A stretch of 41,604 bases of DNA. Source: an uncultured Oribacterium sp. (GTDB lineage: Bacteria; Bacillota; Clostridia; Lachnospirales; Lachnospiraceae). Below the pieces are notes generated by a model. That model worked only from the letters and a program-made list of their open reading frames with translations, was not told the DNA's origin and made no database searches. Every line of letters starts with the position of its first letter. The first letter of the stretch is position 1. The position numbers were made by a program, and so were the translations under genes. The stretch is from the NCBI GenBank assembly GCA_900770445.1, contig CAAGKO010000072.1, positions 1 through 41,604 of the forward strand. The letters are read 5' to 3'. Below are positions 1 through 8,010 of the stretch, piece by piece.

Positions 1-813
1 AGAATCCTGGTGGCAGATGATGAGGCCATCGAGCGGAAGGTGCTGGTGAAAAAGCTGCGCCAGAAGTTCGGTGAGGAATCGGCGGAATTTTACGAGGCGG
101 AGAACGGACGTGAGGTACTGAAGCTGTATGAGGAAAAGGGGGCGGATATCCTGCTGCTGGACATCGAGATGCCCGGTATCACGGGACTGGAGGCAGCGGA
201 GCAGATCCGGCAGAAGGACCGGAACTGTGCCATCCTCTTTCTGACCGCCTTTAACGAGTTTGACTATGCGCGGAAGGCGATTTCAGTGCATGCGCTCGAT
301 TATCTTCTGAAGCCGTATGATGAGACGGAGCTGTTTCTCTCGATTGATTCGGCGATGCACTATGTCGATCAGGTGAAGGCGGGTCAGCTTCAGCCACTGC
401 CACAGGTGGAGACGGAAGCATCGGCAGGTGGATCCTCCGGGGTGGCAACGCCGGGGGAGGGCGAAGCTGGCCATGCGCAGGAAGAGAGTGGTGAGGACCG
501 GATCGTATCCCGCATGCGCCGCTACGTGGAGACGCATTATATGGAGGATGTCTCCGTACTCGATATCGCAAGTGCCTTCGGCTACAGCGAGGCGTACTTC
601 TGTAAGCTTTTCAAACAGAACTTCGGAAAGAACTTCGTGACCTATCTGACAGAGTACAGGGTAGAGCTCGCGAAGAAGGCGCTCGCGGAGCTTTCCTGCA
701 ACGTAAAGGAGGTCGGACAGCGGGTCGGCTATGCGGACAGTAATTATTTCACGAAGGTGTTTCGCCGGATTACCGGCATGAGCCCGTCCGAGTATCGAAA
801 TCAGCTGGGCTGA
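1..813 (+). CDS. AraC-type response regulator, 5' end cut by window edge
   Basis: This is the output half of a two-component system: a receiver domain followed by an AraC-type DNA-binding domain. The reading frame is open at base 1 and begins R-I-L-V-A-D-D-E, normally found a few residues after the start, so the true start lies just outside the window. The receiver shows the acidic pair (ADDE), the phospho-acceptor Asp at bases 160-162 (LLLLDIEMPG), the LTA threonine and the LLKPY lysine. A low-complexity Gly/Glu linker (about 375-500) leads into two helix-turn-helix units over the last 95 residues, ending in the typical GMSPSEYRNQ. This is the YesN-like architecture that usually controls sugar or solute uptake. 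The TRAP operon directly downstream is a plausible target, but that is inference. Confidence 0.93.
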   Translation, partial: RILVADDEAIERKVLVKKLRQKFGEESAEFYEAENGREVLKLYEEKGADILLLDIEMPGITGLEAAEQIRQKDRNCAILFLTAFNEFDYARKAISVHALDYLLKPYDETELFLSIDSAMHYVDQVKAGQLQPLPQVETEASAGGSSGVATPGEGEAGHAQEESGEDRIVSRMRRYVETHYMEDVSVLDIASAFGYSEAYFCKLFKQNFGKNFVTYLTEYRVELAKKALAELSCNVKEVGQRVGYADSNYFTKVFRRITGMSPSEYRNQLG

Positions 814-839
814 TTGTTCATAAAAACGTCATAATGATG

Positions 840-891
840 AGAGAAGCCATAATCTGCTGTAAATATCGCACAGATTATGGCTTCTCTTTTT
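840..891 (+). terminator. Rho-independent terminator after the response regulator
   Basis: AGAGAAGCCATAATCTG (840-856) pairs perfectly with CAGATTATGGCTTCTCT (871-887) around a 14-nt loop and runs into a T tract. It separates the regulator from the TRAP operon, so dctP must have its own promoter. Confidence 0.9.
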
Positions 892-989
892 GTGTACTTT
901 GATAAAAGTGAATAATAATTGTGAACAAAATGTTAAAATAGTACGGCAAATGTCAGAATTTTCCTCTGTTTCAGCACAGGATTGTTCTT

Positions 990-1034
990 TATAATGTACT
1001 TGTGTGTGAAAGACATCCGCAGAGTGTGGATGTC
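990..1034 (+). promoter_or_regulatory. Probable dctP promoter -10 box and 5' leader hairpin
   Basis: A perfect TATAAT sits at 990-995, but the base 17 nt upstream (TGTTTC, 967-972) is a poor -35 box, as expected of a promoter that needs an activator. About 17 nt after the -10, GACATCCGC (1012-1020) and GTGGATGTC (1026-1034) form a 9-bp stem (one G-T pair) with loop AGAGT, upstream of the GGAGG ribosome site. The hairpin would lie near the 5' end of the transcript and may protect the mRNA. The start site is inferred. Confidence 0.5.
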
Positions 1035-1063
1035 AAAATTATACAAAATGGAGGATATCTATT

Positions 1064-2218
1064 ATGAAGAAGAGAATCTTAAGTGGCGTTCTCGCCGCAA
1101 CCATGGTTGCATCCCTTGCAGCTTGTGGCTCATCCAAGCCGGCTGAGACCACTGCAGCCGCAGCTACCACTGCAGCCGCTACCGAGGCAGCTGCTGAGGA
1201 GACCACTGCAGCAGCAGAGGAGAAGACGACCGAGGCCGCAGCAGCAGACGGTGAGTACACTGTAAACGAGGCTGCAGCAGCTGATCCTGCAGTAACCCTG
1301 ACCATGGCTGAGGTTAACCCGCTCGAGGGTACCATCTGCGGACAGATGGATACCAAGTTCAAGGAGGCTGTTGAGGCGATCTCCGGTGGTTCCATCACCA
1401 TCGACCTTCAGGCATCCGGCGTACTCGGCGCAGAGCAGGACGTTCTTGACTCTATGCTCGGCGGTGGCGGAGACATCGATATGTCCCGTATCTCTGCATT
1501 CGCGCTGACTTCCTACGGCGCATCCAAGTCCGTTCTTCTTTCTCTCCCGTACGTTTTCGAGTCCAGAGAGCATTTCTGGAACTTCGTACACAGCGATCTC
1601 GGTGCAGAGATTCTGAACGAGTCTGAGGAGGCTGGTGTTGGTATCAAGGGTCTCTTCTACGGCGAGGAGGGCTTCAGACACTTCTTCACAGTTGAGAGCA
1701 AGCCGGTTTCTACCGTTGCTGATCTTAAGAACATGAAGATCCGTGTTTCCAATGACCCGATCATGCAGAAGATGGTTTCTTCTCTCGGCGCAAATCCTGC
1801 ATCTGTTTCCATGACCGAGCTTTACTCCGCACTTCAGACAAACACCGTTGATGGTGCTGGTCAGCCGATCGCAAACTACGCTTCCAACCGTTTCGACGAG
1901 GTAGGTCCGAACCTTACACTGGATGGTCACACACTGGGCGCAATCGAGGTTGTTATCTCTGATGAGTCCTGGAACAATAAGCTGACCGACAACCAGAGAG
2001 ACGTTATCACCGAGGCTTCCAAGATCGCTTCTGATTACTGCCAGAAGATCGCTGCTGAGACTGAGGATAAGGTTCTCGAGGAGCTCAAGGGCCGTGGCTG
2101 CAACGTCATCGAGATCGCTGATAAGTCCGAGTGGGAGGCTGCATGCGCACCGATCACCGAGGAGTATGCTACCGGCGAGCTTAAGGATGTGCTTGATCAG
2201 ATCAAGGCACTTGCTTAA
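1064..2218 (+). CDS. dctP: TRAP transporter substrate-binding lipoprotein (DctP family)
   Basis: Extracytoplasmic binding subunit of a tripartite ATP-independent periplasmic (TRAP) transporter, which captures an organic acid outside the membrane and delivers it to the DctQM permease. The 384-residue protein starts with a lipoprotein signal whose lipobox ends at Cys21 (SLAAC). An Ala/Thr/Glu-rich linker (about 29-62) tethers the folded domain. DctP-family hallmarks follow: a KIRVSND segment with the conserved substrate-carboxylate Arg, and TELYSALQTNTVDGAGQPI. GGAGG lies 9 nt before the ATG. It is first in a dctP-dctQ-dctM operon and is separated from dctQ by two hairpins, which would allow a surplus of binding protein. 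Codon choice resembles the ribosomal genes (AGA and ATC frequent), suggesting high expression. Substrate is not readable from sequence. Confidence 0.96.
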   Translation: MKKRILSGVLAATMVASLAACGSSKPAETTAAAATTAAATEAAAEETTAAAEEKTTEAAAADGEYTVNEAAAADPAVTLTMAEVNPLEGTICGQMDTKFKEAVEAISGGSITIDLQASGVLGAEQDVLDSMLGGGGDIDMSRISAFALTSYGASKSVLLSLPYVFESREHFWNFVHSDLGAEILNESEEAGVGIKGLFYGEEGFRHFFTVESKPVSTVADLKNMKIRVSNDPIMQKMVSSLGANPASVSMTELYSALQTNTVDGAGQPIANYASNRFDEVGPNLTLDGHTLGAIEVVISDESWNNKLTDNQRDVITEASKIASDYCQKIAAETEDKVLEELKGRGCNVIEIADKSEWEAACAPITEEYATGELKDVLDQIKALA

Positions 2219-2238
2219 TCTGTACAAAATAACCAGAC

Positions 2239-2297
2239 GTCATTTTCGAATGACATGTAGTGAGGTGCTCACGGCGTGTCCGTGAGCACCTCATAGT
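2239..2297 (+). promoter_or_regulatory. Paired intercistronic hairpins between dctP and dctQ
   Basis: Two stem-loops follow each other. GTCATT (2239-2244) pairs with AATGAC (2249-2254) around a TTCG tetraloop. GAGGTGCTCACGG (2262-2274) then pairs perfectly with CCGTGAGCACCTC (2280-2292) around a 5-nt loop, followed by a weak T run. The arrangement suits partial termination or 3'-end protection of a dctP-only transcript, with some read-through into dctQM. Confidence 0.75.
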
Positions 2298-2314
2298 TTT
2301 AGAAGGGGGATTCT

Positions 2315-2875
2315 ATGCTTGACGCTTTAAAAAAGTTTGAGCCAATCTATGATTGGGTTTACAAAATCGTCATGGTGCTCTGTAAGCTGCTTCTCGTAGC
2401 TGATATCCTCATCATGACCTGGGTTGTACTGGGACGTTACCTCACCTTCTTACCGGCGCCAGGCTGGGGCGAGGAGACGATCCTGACACTGATGGCCTAT
2501 ATGTCCGTGCTTTCTGCGGCACTGGCTATCCGTCGTAATGCACATATTCGTATGACGACCTTCGATCGTTATCTTCCGACGGGGCTTCTGAAGGCCCTGG
2601 ATCTTCTCGATGATATCGCTGTCATGGTACTTGCGTTCATCATGCTGATCGTCGGCTGGAAGTATGCAAACGGCATCGGTGCGAAGGGCTCCTTCATCTC
2701 CATGCCATGGCTCAGTAAGAAGTGGATGTATTTTCCGATTCCGCTGGCCGGCTTCGCGATGATCTTCTTCGAGCTGGAGCGCTTAGTGATCGATATCGAG
2801 CACATTCTGGATAAGAATTATAAGCCGGATGACGGCATGCATTTTGATACACCGGATGAAAAGGAGGCAAAATAA
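2315..2875 (+). CDS. dctQ: TRAP transporter small permease subunit (DctQ)
   Basis: Small integral membrane subunit of the TRAP transporter, 186 residues, which pairs with DctM to form the Na+- or H+-driven permease. Four hydrophobic segments are visible (about residues 15-40, 50-70, 90-112 and 130-152). Between the second and third is an RRNAHIRM stretch matching the conserved basic motif seen in DctQ proteins. The tail is hydrophilic and acidic. GAAGGGGG precedes the ATG, and the stop is 2 nt before the dctM start, so translation of the two is probably coupled. The order P-Q-M and the lengths are standard for the family. Confidence 0.95.
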   Translation: MLDALKKFEPIYDWVYKIVMVLCKLLLVADILIMTWVVLGRYLTFLPAPGWGEETILTLMAYMSVLSAALAIRRNAHIRMTTFDRYLPTGLLKALDLLDDIAVMVLAFIMLIVGWKYANGIGAKGSFISMPWLSKKWMYFPIPLAGFAMIFFELERLVIDIEHILDKNYKPDDGMHFDTPDEKEAK

Positions 2876-2877
2876 TT

Positions 2878-4212
2878 ATGGCAAATTCAGCAGCTATTGC
2901 AGTTCTCCTGATCACATTCTTCGCACTGATTTTCCTCAGAGTGCCGATTGCGTACTCTGTTGCACTTTCTTCTGTCTGCTGCCTGCTTTACCAGGGACTT
3001 CCGCTGAACACCGTTGCACAGCAGATGGTAAAGGGTATTTCTTCATTCTCACTGATGGCCGTTCCGTTCTTCATCACCATGGGTGTATACATGGGAACCG
3101 GTGGTATCTCTGAGAAGCTGCTGGATCTGGCGGACGCCTTCGTCGGCTGGATGACCGGTGGTCTCGCCATGGTAAACATCCTGGCATCCTACTTCTTCGG
3201 TGGTATCTCCGGATCCGCTTCTGCAGATACCGCATCTCTCGGTTCTCTTGAGATCCCGATGATGGTAAACCGTGGTTATGATGTTGACTTTGCAACGGCT
3301 GTTACCATCGCATCCTCTGTTGAGGGTATGCTGGTTCCGCCATCCCACAACATGGTTATTTACGCGACCACGGCAGGTGGTATCTCCATCGGTTCGCTCT
3401 TCCTCGCAGGTTACCTTCCGGGCGTTGTTCTCGCAGGTTCCCTGATGATCGGTTCCTACATCATCTCGAAGAAGAGACACTATCCGAAGGGTGAGCCGTT
3501 CTCACTGAAGAGACTGGGACGCAGCCTCGCAACCTCCATCTGGGCACTGATGTGCATCCTGATCGTCGTCGTCGGTGTCGTAGCCGGCGTGTTCACAGCG
3601 ACGGAGTCTGCTGCAATCGCCGTTATCTACTCACTGCTTGTATCGATTTACGTTTATAAGGGGATCACCTGGAAGCAGGCATGGGCGTGCCTCGACAGCT
3701 GTGTAGAGACCCTCGGTATCGTGCTGATCCTCATCTCTACCTCCTCGATCTTCGGCTACTGCCTGACCAGACTCCATGTTCCGGATCTCGCAGCAAACCT
3801 GATCACCGGTGTTTCGAATAACCCGGTTGTCATCGCACTGCTCGTGAACCTCATCCTTCTGATCCTCGGCTGCATCATGGATATGGCGCCGATCATCCTG
3901 ATTTCGACCCCGATCCTTCTTCCGATTGTGATGAATATCGGCATGGATCCGGTTCAGTATGGTATCATCCTCGTTCTTAACTGTGGTATCGGTCTTCTGA
4001 CACCGCCGGTAGGTTCGGTTCTGTTCATCGGCGCAGCGATTGCGAAGCGCCCGATGGAGAAGATCGTCGTTGCGATGCTCCCGTTCTATGTGATGATGGT
4101 CATCGCACTGATGCTGATCACCTTCATCCCGAACATCTCCCTCCTCATCCCGAAGCTCTTCGGATATGTACAGCAGGGTACGGGTGTTCTGTCCATGATC
4201 GGCAAGCTGTAA
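2878..4212 (+). CDS. dctM: TRAP transporter large permease subunit (DctM)
   Basis: Main translocation subunit of the TRAP system; it carries solute across the cytoplasmic membrane using an ion gradient rather than ATP. The 444-residue protein is almost entirely hydrophobic, with roughly a dozen membrane segments. It carries typical DctM sequence: FFGGISGSASADTASLG, the EGMLVPPSHNMVIYA segment, and GIGLLTPPVGSVLF near the C terminus. An AAAGGAGG ribosome site lies within the end of dctQ. It is the last gene of the dctPQM operon and is followed by a strong terminator. As in dctP, codon use is of the highly expressed type. Confidence 0.97.
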   Translation: MANSAAIAVLLITFFALIFLRVPIAYSVALSSVCCLLYQGLPLNTVAQQMVKGISSFSLMAVPFFITMGVYMGTGGISEKLLDLADAFVGWMTGGLAMVNILASYFFGGISGSASADTASLGSLEIPMMVNRGYDVDFATAVTIASSVEGMLVPPSHNMVIYATTAGGISIGSLFLAGYLPGVVLAGSLMIGSYIISKKRHYPKGEPFSLKRLGRSLATSIWALMCILIVVVGVVAGVFTATESAAIAVIYSLLVSIYVYKGITWKQAWACLDSCVETLGIVLILISTSSIFGYCLTRLHVPDLAANLITGVSNNPVVIALLVNLILLILGCIMDMAPIILISTPILLPIVMNIGMDPVQYGIILVLNCGIGLLTPPVGSVLFIGAAIAKRPMEKIVVAMLPFYVMMVIALMLITFIPNISLLIPKLFGYVQQGTGVLSMIGKL

Positions 4213-4243
4213 ACAGTATACGAGCGAACCGGTTTTTGCAATT

Positions 4244-4279
4244 AAAAAGCGCGGCGGTTGAATCCGCCGTGCTTTTTTT
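4244..4279 (+). terminator. Terminator of the dctPQM operon
   Basis: AAAAAGCGCGGCGG (4244-4257) pairs with CCGCCGTGCTTTTT (4264-4277, one G-T pair) around TTGAAT, ending in a run of seven T. Confidence 0.93.
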
Positions 4280-4314
4280 ATAAGATGGATGCGAACAGGA
4301 AGAGAGGTGCATGC

Positions 4315-4815
4315 ATGCGTTATCATTTTAAGTACAGAAACGGCGTGAAGGAGATGTGGGAGCTCGCGATGATCTATCAGTACAGCTCACTGGTCGGCGT
4401 GGTCAATGTCGTCTTTACCTTCGCGATGGCGGTCCTCGCGGGTGCCAGCTACGGGAATCACTGGATGGGCTGGCTCATCGTTTCGGCGATCGGTACGATT
4501 TATTTCCCACTCATTCAGCCGCTTATCGTTTATGTTCGATGCAGAAAAAATGCAGTGAAGATCCAGGAGGATACAGAGCTTGCATTTTCGGAGGAGCATA
4601 TCTATATCACCGTAGGGGAGCAGCACCAGACACTGACATGGAAGGAAATCTATGCGGTTCGTCGCTTTCTGAATCTGACGGTACTGTACACCGGACGTGG
4701 ACACGGACTGGTGATTCCGGGCTATGCCTTTCAGAGTAAAGAAGAAAGCAAATCCTTCCTGCAGTTTGCAGAGGCAAGTGCAGTGAAGGCCCATCCGGCG
4801 AAAAAAACGAAGTGA
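4315..4815 (+). CDS. YcxB-like membrane protein
   Basis: A 166-residue protein of the YcxB-like type, function unknown in the family. Two membrane segments (about residues 26-45 and 52-72) are followed by a cytoplasmic domain. That domain has the family pattern of a short strand (ELAFSEEHIYI), a W-K-E-I motif and an I-P-x-x-x-F motif (VIPGYAF). The frame is open upstream to 4258, but those codons lie inside the dctM terminator, so I take the ATG at 4315 with AGAGAGG 5 nt upstream. The next gene starts 27 nt after its stop with no terminator between, so the two are probably cotranscribed. No promoter was recognised. Confidence 0.7.
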   Translation: MRYHFKYRNGVKEMWELAMIYQYSSLVGVVNVVFTFAMAVLAGASYGNHWMGWLIVSAIGTIYFPLIQPLIVYVRCRKNAVKIQEDTELAFSEEHIYITVGEQHQTLTWKEIYAVRRFLNLTVLYTGRGHGLVIPGYAFQSKEESKSFLQFAEASAVKAHPAKKTK

Positions 4816-4842
4816 CGGTAGATAGTGAGAAGACGCAGTAAC

Positions 4843-6003
4843 ATGAAGAAACGAACGATTTTTTCTTTCAGAGGACGCAGAAGGTGCCTCCTGCTGAGCC
4901 TCGGCGGCATCGCTCTGCTGAGTCAGCTGCCTGGATGCAGTACCAGCGTGGCTGACGCACCGAAGAAGGCGAGCGCGCAGAGTACAGGTAACGCCGATGT
5001 GACACCGACTTCGGGTACGGATGCTGCGGGGACCACAGACGAACAGACGAATCGGCCGCAGACATCACAGGAGGGGCAGAAAAAGACCCCGGAATATGTC
5101 TTCAGCTATGCCGATAACCAGACGGTCAATTATCCGACTGTCCAGGCAGCACGCCGCTTTGCAGACCAGGTGAATCAGGAAACCGATGGCCGCATCGAGA
5201 TACGTGTATATCCGAACGCAGAGCTCGGGGATGAGGTTTCTGCGGTCCGACAGGTATCGTATGGTGGCATCGATTTCTGTCGCTGCTCGCTCTCGAATCT
5301 GTCGGACTATAGTGAAGAAACCCTTGTGCTGCAGCTGCCCTATCTATATGAGGACCGAGACCATATGTGGCGGGTACTGGACGGGGAGATCGGGGAACAG
5401 GTGAAGGACAGCTTTCAGGGAAGCGGTATGGTTGCACTTTCCTGGTTTGATGCCGGCGTTCGTAATTTTTATACGACGGATGAAGCGATCCGCTGCCTCG
5501 AGGACATGCAGGGGATGAAGATCCGTGTCCAGCAGGCAGAACTCGCAGAAGACATGGTGGAGGCGCTGGGTGCGGAAGCCGTGCCGATCGTCTACGAAGC
5601 CGTCAAGGATGCGCTGCAGACCGGTGAGATCGATGGCGCGGAAAATAACTGGGCGTCCTACGAGGCGATGCAGCATGACGAAATCGCCCGGTACTATACC
5701 GTGGATGAGCATATGCGCGTTCCGGAGCTGATGCTCGTCAGCAGTGCGACCTGGGAGCAGCTTTCCTCGGAGGATCGGGCGACGATCCAGCGCTGTGCGG
5801 ATGCGGCCGGCCTCTATGAGCGGGAGCTCTGGACGGCGCGCGAAACGAGTGCGCGGGAGAAGTGTCTCCGGGAGGGCACCGTCGAAATCGTACTTCCGGA
5901 GCGGGAAAAGAAGCGCTTCCGAGATGCGGTTTCTCCTCTTTACAAAAAGTACTGCGGGGATTATGCTGAACTCGTTGAAAAAATCAATGAAATAAGAGAT
6001 TGA
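4843..6003 (+). CDS. Second TRAP-type substrate-binding lipoprotein, without its own permease
   Basis: A 386-residue DctP-family binding lipoprotein. The signal has a basic N region, a hydrophobic core and a lipobox ending at Cys32 (LPGC), then a Ser/Thr/Gln-rich linker to about residue 85. The domain keeps the family core: QVNQETDGRIEIRVYPNAEL, MKIRVQQ with the carboxylate-binding Arg, and DALQTGEIDGAENNWASY. An in-frame GTG at 4825 is possible, but the ATG at 4843 gives a normal signal peptide; neither has a strong ribosome site. It has no dctQM of its own and may supply the upstream DctQM or a permease elsewhere. It differs from the first DctP in codon use (more CGG and GAA, less AGA), suggesting lower expression. 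murC follows after 18 nt. Confidence 0.93.
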   Translation: MKKRTIFSFRGRRRCLLLSLGGIALLSQLPGCSTSVADAPKKASAQSTGNADVTPTSGTDAAGTTDEQTNRPQTSQEGQKKTPEYVFSYADNQTVNYPTVQAARRFADQVNQETDGRIEIRVYPNAELGDEVSAVRQVSYGGIDFCRCSLSNLSDYSEETLVLQLPYLYEDRDHMWRVLDGEIGEQVKDSFQGSGMVALSWFDAGVRNFYTTDEAIRCLEDMQGMKIRVQQAELAEDMVEALGAEAVPIVYEAVKDALQTGEIDGAENNWASYEAMQHDEIARYYTVDEHMRVPELMLVSSATWEQLSSEDRATIQRCADAAGLYERELWTARETSAREKCLREGTVEIVLPEREKKRFRDAVSPLYKKYCGDYAELVEKINEIRD

Positions 6004-6021
6004 TAAGAAGGTAGAGAATAT

Positions 6022-7425
6022 ATGTATCAGATTCAGTTTGATAAGCCTGTACACGTTCATTTCATCGGTATCGGCGGTATTTCCATGAGCGGTCTCGCTG
6101 AGATCCTCCTCTCTCGGAAGTTCCCGGTGTCCGGCTCCGACAGCCATGAGTCCGCATTGACCGATCAGCTGGCAGCGCAGGGCGCGGTGATTCACTATCC
6201 GCAGATGGCGGAGAACATCACAGATGATATCGATGTCGTCGTTTATACGGCGGCGATTCACCCGGATAACCCGGAGTTCAGAGCCGCACAGGAGAAGAAT
6301 CTTCCGATGCTGACCCGTGCACAGCTTCTCGGTGAGATCATGCGGAACTATAAGGAAGCGATCAATGTCTCAGGCACCCATGGAAAGACGACAACGACCT
6401 CGATGATCACGGAAATCCTGCTCGAGGCCCATAAGGATCCGACCGTTTCCGTCGGTGGCATGCTGAAGGACATCGGTGGAAACATCCGCGTCGGTGGACA
6501 GGAGACCTTCGTCGTGGAGGCCTGTGAGTACACGAACTCGTTTCTCAGCTTCTTCCCGACCATCGAGGTCATCCTGAACGTCGAAGCCGATCACCTCGAC
6601 TTCTTCAAGGACATCGATGATATCCGCCACAGCTTTAAGCTTTTCGCAGAGAAGCTGCCGGAGGATGGCCTGCTGGTGATCAATAAGGACATCAAGCACA
6701 GCGAGTATTTCACGCAGGCGCTGAAGTGTCGGGTAGTCACCTTCGGACACGAGAAGGATGCCGACTATACGGCAAACTTCATCAGCTACGATAAGTTCGC
6801 ACACCCGAGCTATACCCTTTTCTATAAGGGCGAAGAGCTGGCACAGGTGGAGCTCGGCGTCACCGGCGAGCACAATATCTATAATTCACTGGCAGCAGTT
6901 GCGGTCGCACGCTCCCTCGATATCCCGATGGAGGTGATCCTGCGTGGCCTGAAGCGCTTCACCGGCACAGACCGCCGCTTCCAGAAGAAGGGCAGTGTGA
7001 ACGGCTTCACCATCATCGATGACTATGCGCATCATCCACAGGAGATCGCAGCGACCATCGAGGCGGCGAAGAAGTACCCGCACCGGAAGCTTTGGATCGT
7101 ATTCCAGCCGCATACCTACAGCCGTACGGCGGCGCTGCTGGATGACTTTGCAGGTGCGCTGAGCCAGGCGGATGAGATCGTGCTCGCGGACATCTATGCG
7201 GCACGAGAGAAGAACACCATCGGCATCAGCTCCGATGATCTTCGGAAGCATATGCTCGAGCAGAATACCAATGTATATTACATCCCGAAGTTTGAAGACA
7301 TCGAGGACTTCCTCCTGCAGCATGTAGAGGAGGGGGATGTCCTGATTACGATGGGCGCAGGCGATATCTATAAGGTCGGCGACGACCTGCTGAAGCAGCC
7401 GGGTGCCATCGTGGAAGAAGCCTGA
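6022..7425 (+). CDS. murC: UDP-N-acetylmuramate--L-alanine ligase (MurC)
   Basis: Cytoplasmic Mur ligase that joins L-alanine to UDP-N-acetylmuramic acid with ATP hydrolysis, the first amino-acid addition in peptidoglycan precursor synthesis. At 467 residues it has normal length. Visible motifs are the N-terminal nucleotide-binding GIGGISMSG (16-24), the Mur ligase P-loop GTHGKTTTT (118-126), NVEADHLDFF in the central domain, and DDYAHHPQEI at the start of the C-terminal domain. AGAAGG lies about 8 nt before the ATG. Only 18 nt separate it from the binding-protein gene upstream, so a joint transcript is likely. A strong hairpin follows. Confidence 0.98.
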   Translation: MYQIQFDKPVHVHFIGIGGISMSGLAEILLSRKFPVSGSDSHESALTDQLAAQGAVIHYPQMAENITDDIDVVVYTAAIHPDNPEFRAAQEKNLPMLTRAQLLGEIMRNYKEAINVSGTHGKTTTTSMITEILLEAHKDPTVSVGGMLKDIGGNIRVGGQETFVVEACEYTNSFLSFFPTIEVILNVEADHLDFFKDIDDIRHSFKLFAEKLPEDGLLVINKDIKHSEYFTQALKCRVVTFGHEKDADYTANFISYDKFAHPSYTLFYKGEELAQVELGVTGEHNIYNSLAAVAVARSLDIPMEVILRGLKRFTGTDRRFQKKGSVNGFTIIDDYAHHPQEIAATIEAAKKYPHRKLWIVFQPHTYSRTAALLDDFAGALSQADEIVLADIYAAREKNTIGISSDDLRKHMLEQNTNVYYIPKFEDIEDFLLQHVEEGDVLITMGAGDIYKVGDDLLKQPGAIVEEA

Positions 7426-7430
7426 TCAGA

Positions 7431-7470
7431 CGAGGCCAGAACCCCTTAAGCGGGTTCTGGCCTCGCTTTG
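7431..7470 (+). terminator. Terminator-like hairpin after murC
   Basis: CGAGGCCAGAACCC (7431-7444) pairs perfectly with GGGTTCTGGCCTCG (7452-7465) around CTTAAGC. The T tract is short (CTTTG), so termination may be incomplete. Confidence 0.8.
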
Positions 7471-8010
7471 TATTACGGATCTGTCAGGGTCCCCGGCTTA
7501 GAGTTCACCGGTCTCGGAGTACTGTGCATCCATTGCCGCCCCGCGGGGCACCTGAGCTGATCCGACTGAAAATGTAAGCGTTTACCGAAAAGAAATAAGT
7601 TTTCATCAACAGAAAAATAAGGAAATCCACCGCTATGCTGTGGATAAGTACAGCATTGTACTTTTTAAATACAATTCAGAACTACCCTTGACATCGATTT
7701 TACGTGCTTTTACACATTGCAATAAAATTGTAAACAATTTAGAATCGTGATGTAGGTCTTGACTTTTTAGCTGTGAACATTATCCACCGTGATGTGGATA
7801 ACTTAGGTGGATAAAGTTGTGGACTGGGTCGCTTGAAGAGCTGTGTACCCTGTGTTATCATCATTTCACCGAAGCAAACGGTGGTCCTGCCACCGGGCAT
7901 TGCGGTGGGCGCGTCCTCTGGGAACGACGTCTGCGTGATCGATTTTGCATCGGATTTTTTTAACTGTAGATTTCCGTATCACGGAATGTAGATAGAACCG
8001 GGTAGTTGAG
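7471..8010 (+). promoter_or_regulatory. Intergenic region with DnaA-box cluster and folded leader before dnaD
   Basis: A 540-nt region without a gene. Two perfect DnaA boxes (TTATCCACA, read on the - strand) lie at 7639-7647 and 7793-7801. Two one-mismatch boxes lie at 7780-7788 (TTATCCACC) and 7806-7814 (GGTGGATAA, the - strand type). The last three sit within 35 bp. The stretch 7600-7780 is AT-rich. TTGACA occurs at 7688-7693 (no good -10 box) and TTGACT at 7759-7764, whose 16-bp spacer would place a weak -10 at 7781-7786 inside a DnaA box. A 12-bp palindrome (GCCCCGCGGGGC) lies at 7538-7549. Downstream, CGGTGG (7879-7884), CCACCG (7890-7895) and CGGTGG (7903-7908) allow alternative hairpins before a run of seven T near 7954-7961. 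TTCCGT/ACGGAA (7972-7986) forms a last small stem. Confidence 0.75.

Noticed and set aside
1130..2227. 365-residue ORF on the - strand opposite dctP
   Set aside because: It comes from the biased codon use of dctP. The translated sequence has no family features, and dctP is unmistakable.
4258..4314. Upstream extension of the YcxB-like gene
   Set aside because: These codons are part of the dctM terminator; the ATG at 4315 has a ribosome site and gives a normal protein.
7471..8010. Possible chromosomal origin (oriC)
   Set aside because: DnaA boxes are present, but dnaA and dnaN are not adjacent, and no clear unwinding element next to the boxes could be shown. Kept as a DnaA-box cluster only.
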